Shown here: in pieces, positions 5,050 to 6,642 of the stretch | Numbering within the stretch: position 1 is the stretch's first letter | Layout of the letters: each line of letters begins with the position of its first letter | Assembly (NCBI GenBank): GCA_030614505.1 | Contig: JAUWTX010000121.1 | Coordinates: forward strand, 1 to 6,642 | DNA length: 6,642 bases | Origin: Desulfuromonadales bacterium | GTDB taxonomy: Bacteria > Desulfobacterota > Desulfuromonadia > Desulfuromonadales > BM103 | Direction of reading: 5' to 3' | Notes under the pieces: model-generated | Database searches by the model: none | What the model was told of the DNA's origin: nothing | Seen by the model: only the letters and a program-made list of their open reading frames with translations | Translations under genes and position numbers: made by a program

Positions 5050-5115
5050 GCTATTTATTTTCAATTGTTACGTGACATTTTCTTCTCTTGATATTGATGT
5101 TATTACGAAGAGCTT

Positions 5116-6642
5116 ATGAGCCTTGTTGGGAATCTAGAAGATCTCGGTCTGGGGGAAATCCTGCAGATCGTCAGCCTGAGCCGCAAGTCCGGCGTGCTGC
5201 AGTTAAACAGCCGTGAGCGGGAAGGGCGTGTTATTTTTTATGACGGCGAGGTTATTCGCGCGTCAGCTTCGACGTTTCCGGAGAATATTGGTGATCTCGT
5301 CTTGCGCTCCGGCATGGCTGACATGGCAACCCTCAAGAAAGCTCTCGTCATCCAGCAGGAAAACAATGACGGTCGCCGTATCGGCGATATTCTGGTCAGT
5401 GAGTTCGGGGTTGACCGCGAGGCGATCGAGACGGCCGTACGCGAACAGGTTGAAAAGGTTGTTTATAGCTTCTTCAACTGGGATGAAGGGTCTTTTTCTT
5501 TTGAGCTTGGTGACCCGGGTGAGTTGGCAACCACCAATTTGGACCCGCTCCAGTTCATGCTTGATCAGGGCCTGAATCCTCAATGGTTGGCCATGGAAGG
5601 CAGCCGTCTTCTCGATGAGAGACGGCATCGCGGCGAAGACGTCGAGGAGCAAGGCGAGTCCCTCTTTGATATCGATCAACTGCTGGCCGAAGTCAAGGGG
5701 GAGGCTACCGGTGAGAAGTCTGATGCGGCCCCTGTTGATAGTGCTTCAGTCGGTTCTGCCGGGTCTAAAGTGCAGACCCGCAGCTATATTGTGGTTGACG
5801 ATGACCCGAACACTGCTGAACAGATTGCCGGTCTGCTGCAGGAGCGCAAAGCCCGGGTTCATGTTTTCACCAATTATCTCTCTTTCATGGAAGCTGTAGC
5901 GACTGCTGATCCGGAATTGACGACTCTTGTCATCGATCTCATCATGCCTCGTCGTGATGGTAGTGGTGTCCTCGGTGGTCTGGAGCTTCTTGAGGAAGTC
6001 CGCAGCAAGTATCCCGGTTTTCAGGTCCTGGTCATGTCTGACCACCCCAATCAGGAGGCGGAACAGAGTGTACGCAACTTCGGTGTGCCGATGCTTTTGC
6101 CCAAGCCGAAAAATAGTGAGATACTTGAAGACCGTGGACGTGATGGCCTGATCTCTCTGGTTGATGCAATTGTCACCTGCGGGATTGATGCAAGTGCCAC
6201 TAGCGGGGTTGATGTAAGCGTTGATTATGACAAGGCGACAGAAGCTGCTTCTGGCAAGAAGAGCCAGGCTCCGGTCGACGGAGGCATGCATAACCTCGGT
6301 GTGGAACTGCTCAAGGAGATGGGGGAGGCGGCAAGCGGTGTCTCTCCGCTGGCCTCTCAGCAATCTCCAGGTCTTCATCTGTTACGTGGTATGCTGCAGG
6401 AGTTGAACAATCCGTCCCTTGGCGGCGGGATTATTCTATTGATTTTGCGCTTTGCCAGCGAATTGATGAATCGGGCTGTTATCCTTCTGGTCAAGGACGA
6501 GGAAATTGTCGGTCTCGGGCAGTTCGGCATTGAACTGGATGGTGAATTAGCAGATGTTCGGGTGCGTCATACCCGGCTGCCGAAAGAGGCAGATCATGTT
6601 TTCACTGAAGCGCTGCAATCTTTTTCGCCTTACCACAGAAAA
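5116..6642 (+). CDS. PATAN (DUF4388) domain plus receiver-domain response regulator, 3' end outside window
   Basis: One open frame runs from ATG 5116 to the last base (509 codons, no stop), so the protein is longer than 509 aa. The N-terminus (MSLVGNLEDLGLGEILQIVS, then RKSGVLQL, GRVIFYDGEVIRA) is a PATAN/DUF4388 domain covering about residues 1-150, a module common in deltaproteobacterial signalling. A Glu/Asp-rich linker leads to a CheY-like receiver at about 223-340. The receiver has the acidic pair D229/D230 (IVVDDDPN), phospho-acceptor D274 (LVIDLIMP), switch Ser308 (VLVMSDHP) and Lys330 (LLPKPK), so phosphorylation chemistry looks complete. A variable linker follows, then a further folded region from about 415 (RFASELMNRAVILLVKDEEI, then GLGQFGI) that may be GAF-like; this is uncertain. 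No DNA-binding domain is seen up to the edge. The start matches the family N-terminus. The SD candidate GAAGAG (5107-5112) is only 3 nt from the ATG, so initiation strength is unclear. The sensor partner is unknown. Confidence 0.9.
   Translation, partial: MSLVGNLEDLGLGEILQIVSLSRKSGVLQLNSREREGRVIFYDGEVIRASASTFPENIGDLVLRSGMADMATLKKALVIQQENNDGRRIGDILVSEFGVDREAIETAVREQVEKVVYSFFNWDEGSFSFELGDPGELATTNLDPLQFMLDQGLNPQWLAMEGSRLLDERRHRGEDVEEQGESLFDIDQLLAEVKGEATGEKSDAAPVDSASVGSAGSKVQTRSYIVVDDDPNTAEQIAGLLQERKARVHVFTNYLSFMEAVATADPELTTLVIDLIMPRRDGSGVLGGLELLEEVRSKYPGFQVLVMSDHPNQEAEQSVRNFGVPMLLPKPKNSEILEDRGRDGLISLVDAIVTCGIDASATSGVDVSVDYDKATEAASGKKSQAPVDGGMHNLGVELLKEMGEAASGVSPLASQQSPGLHLLRGMLQELNNPSLGGGIILLILRFASELMNRAVILLVKDEEIVGLGQFGIELDGELADVRVRHTRLPKEADHVFTEALQSFSPYHRK

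Noticed and set aside
5263..6378. Antisense and out-of-frame ORFs inside the response-regulator gene
   Set aside because: The forward frame from 5116 is continuous and has clear PATAN and receiver motifs, so these are shadows.

Overview
The window is a one-strand (+) bacterial segment with five genes. In order they are the 3' part of manC (GDP-mannose synthesis), a complete manB (phosphomannomutase), a complete UDP-glucuronate 4-epimerase-type gene, a complete der (engA, ribosome-assembly GTPase), and a PATAN/DUF4388 plus receiver-domain response-regulator gene that is still open at the right edge. The last gene has an uninterrupted frame of 509 codons from 5116 to the window end. The proteins suggest a Gram-negative of the Geobacter/Desulfuromonas type: PATAN-receiver proteins are frequent there and GC is moderate. 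This assignment is an inference from protein style, not a proven taxonomy.

Layout: 1-683 manC; 684-902 gap with heptamer arrays; 903-2255 manB; 2256-2342 gap; 2343-3407 epimerase; 3408-3579 gap; 3580-4893 der; 4894-5115 ordinary AT-rich gap; 5116-6642+ response regulator. The first three genes form the end of a surface-polysaccharide (EPS/LPS/capsule) sugar-nucleotide module. ManB makes mannose-1-P, ManC converts it to GDP-mannose (and can supply mannose-6-P), and the epimerase is predicted to make UDP-galacturonate from UDP-glucuronate. Der and the response regulator look like the adjacent core chromosome.

The most unusual content is between the genes. Each of the first three gaps carries tandem 7-bp repeats in a G-rich orientation on the left (GGGACGC-type or GGCGGGT-type) and the complementary C-rich orientation on the right (GCGTCCC-type or CGCGCCA-type), around a core of roughly 80-100 bp. 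The gaps share short core words (TATAGGTTTTA, TTTAAGACT, AAACCTT/AAGGTTT), so they look like diverged copies of one non-coding element family. The elements run into the translation-start regions of all three downstream genes. manB starts inside a perfect 13-bp-arm palindrome. The epimerase ATG sits in the loop of a perfect 20-bp inverted repeat, and its N-terminus is encoded by repeat units. The Shine-Dalgarno of der is the edge of an array. The manB stop codon also lies in a 13-bp-arm inverted repeat. The fourth gap (der to response regulator) has none of this. No transposase, CRISPR, tRNA or rRNA is seen.
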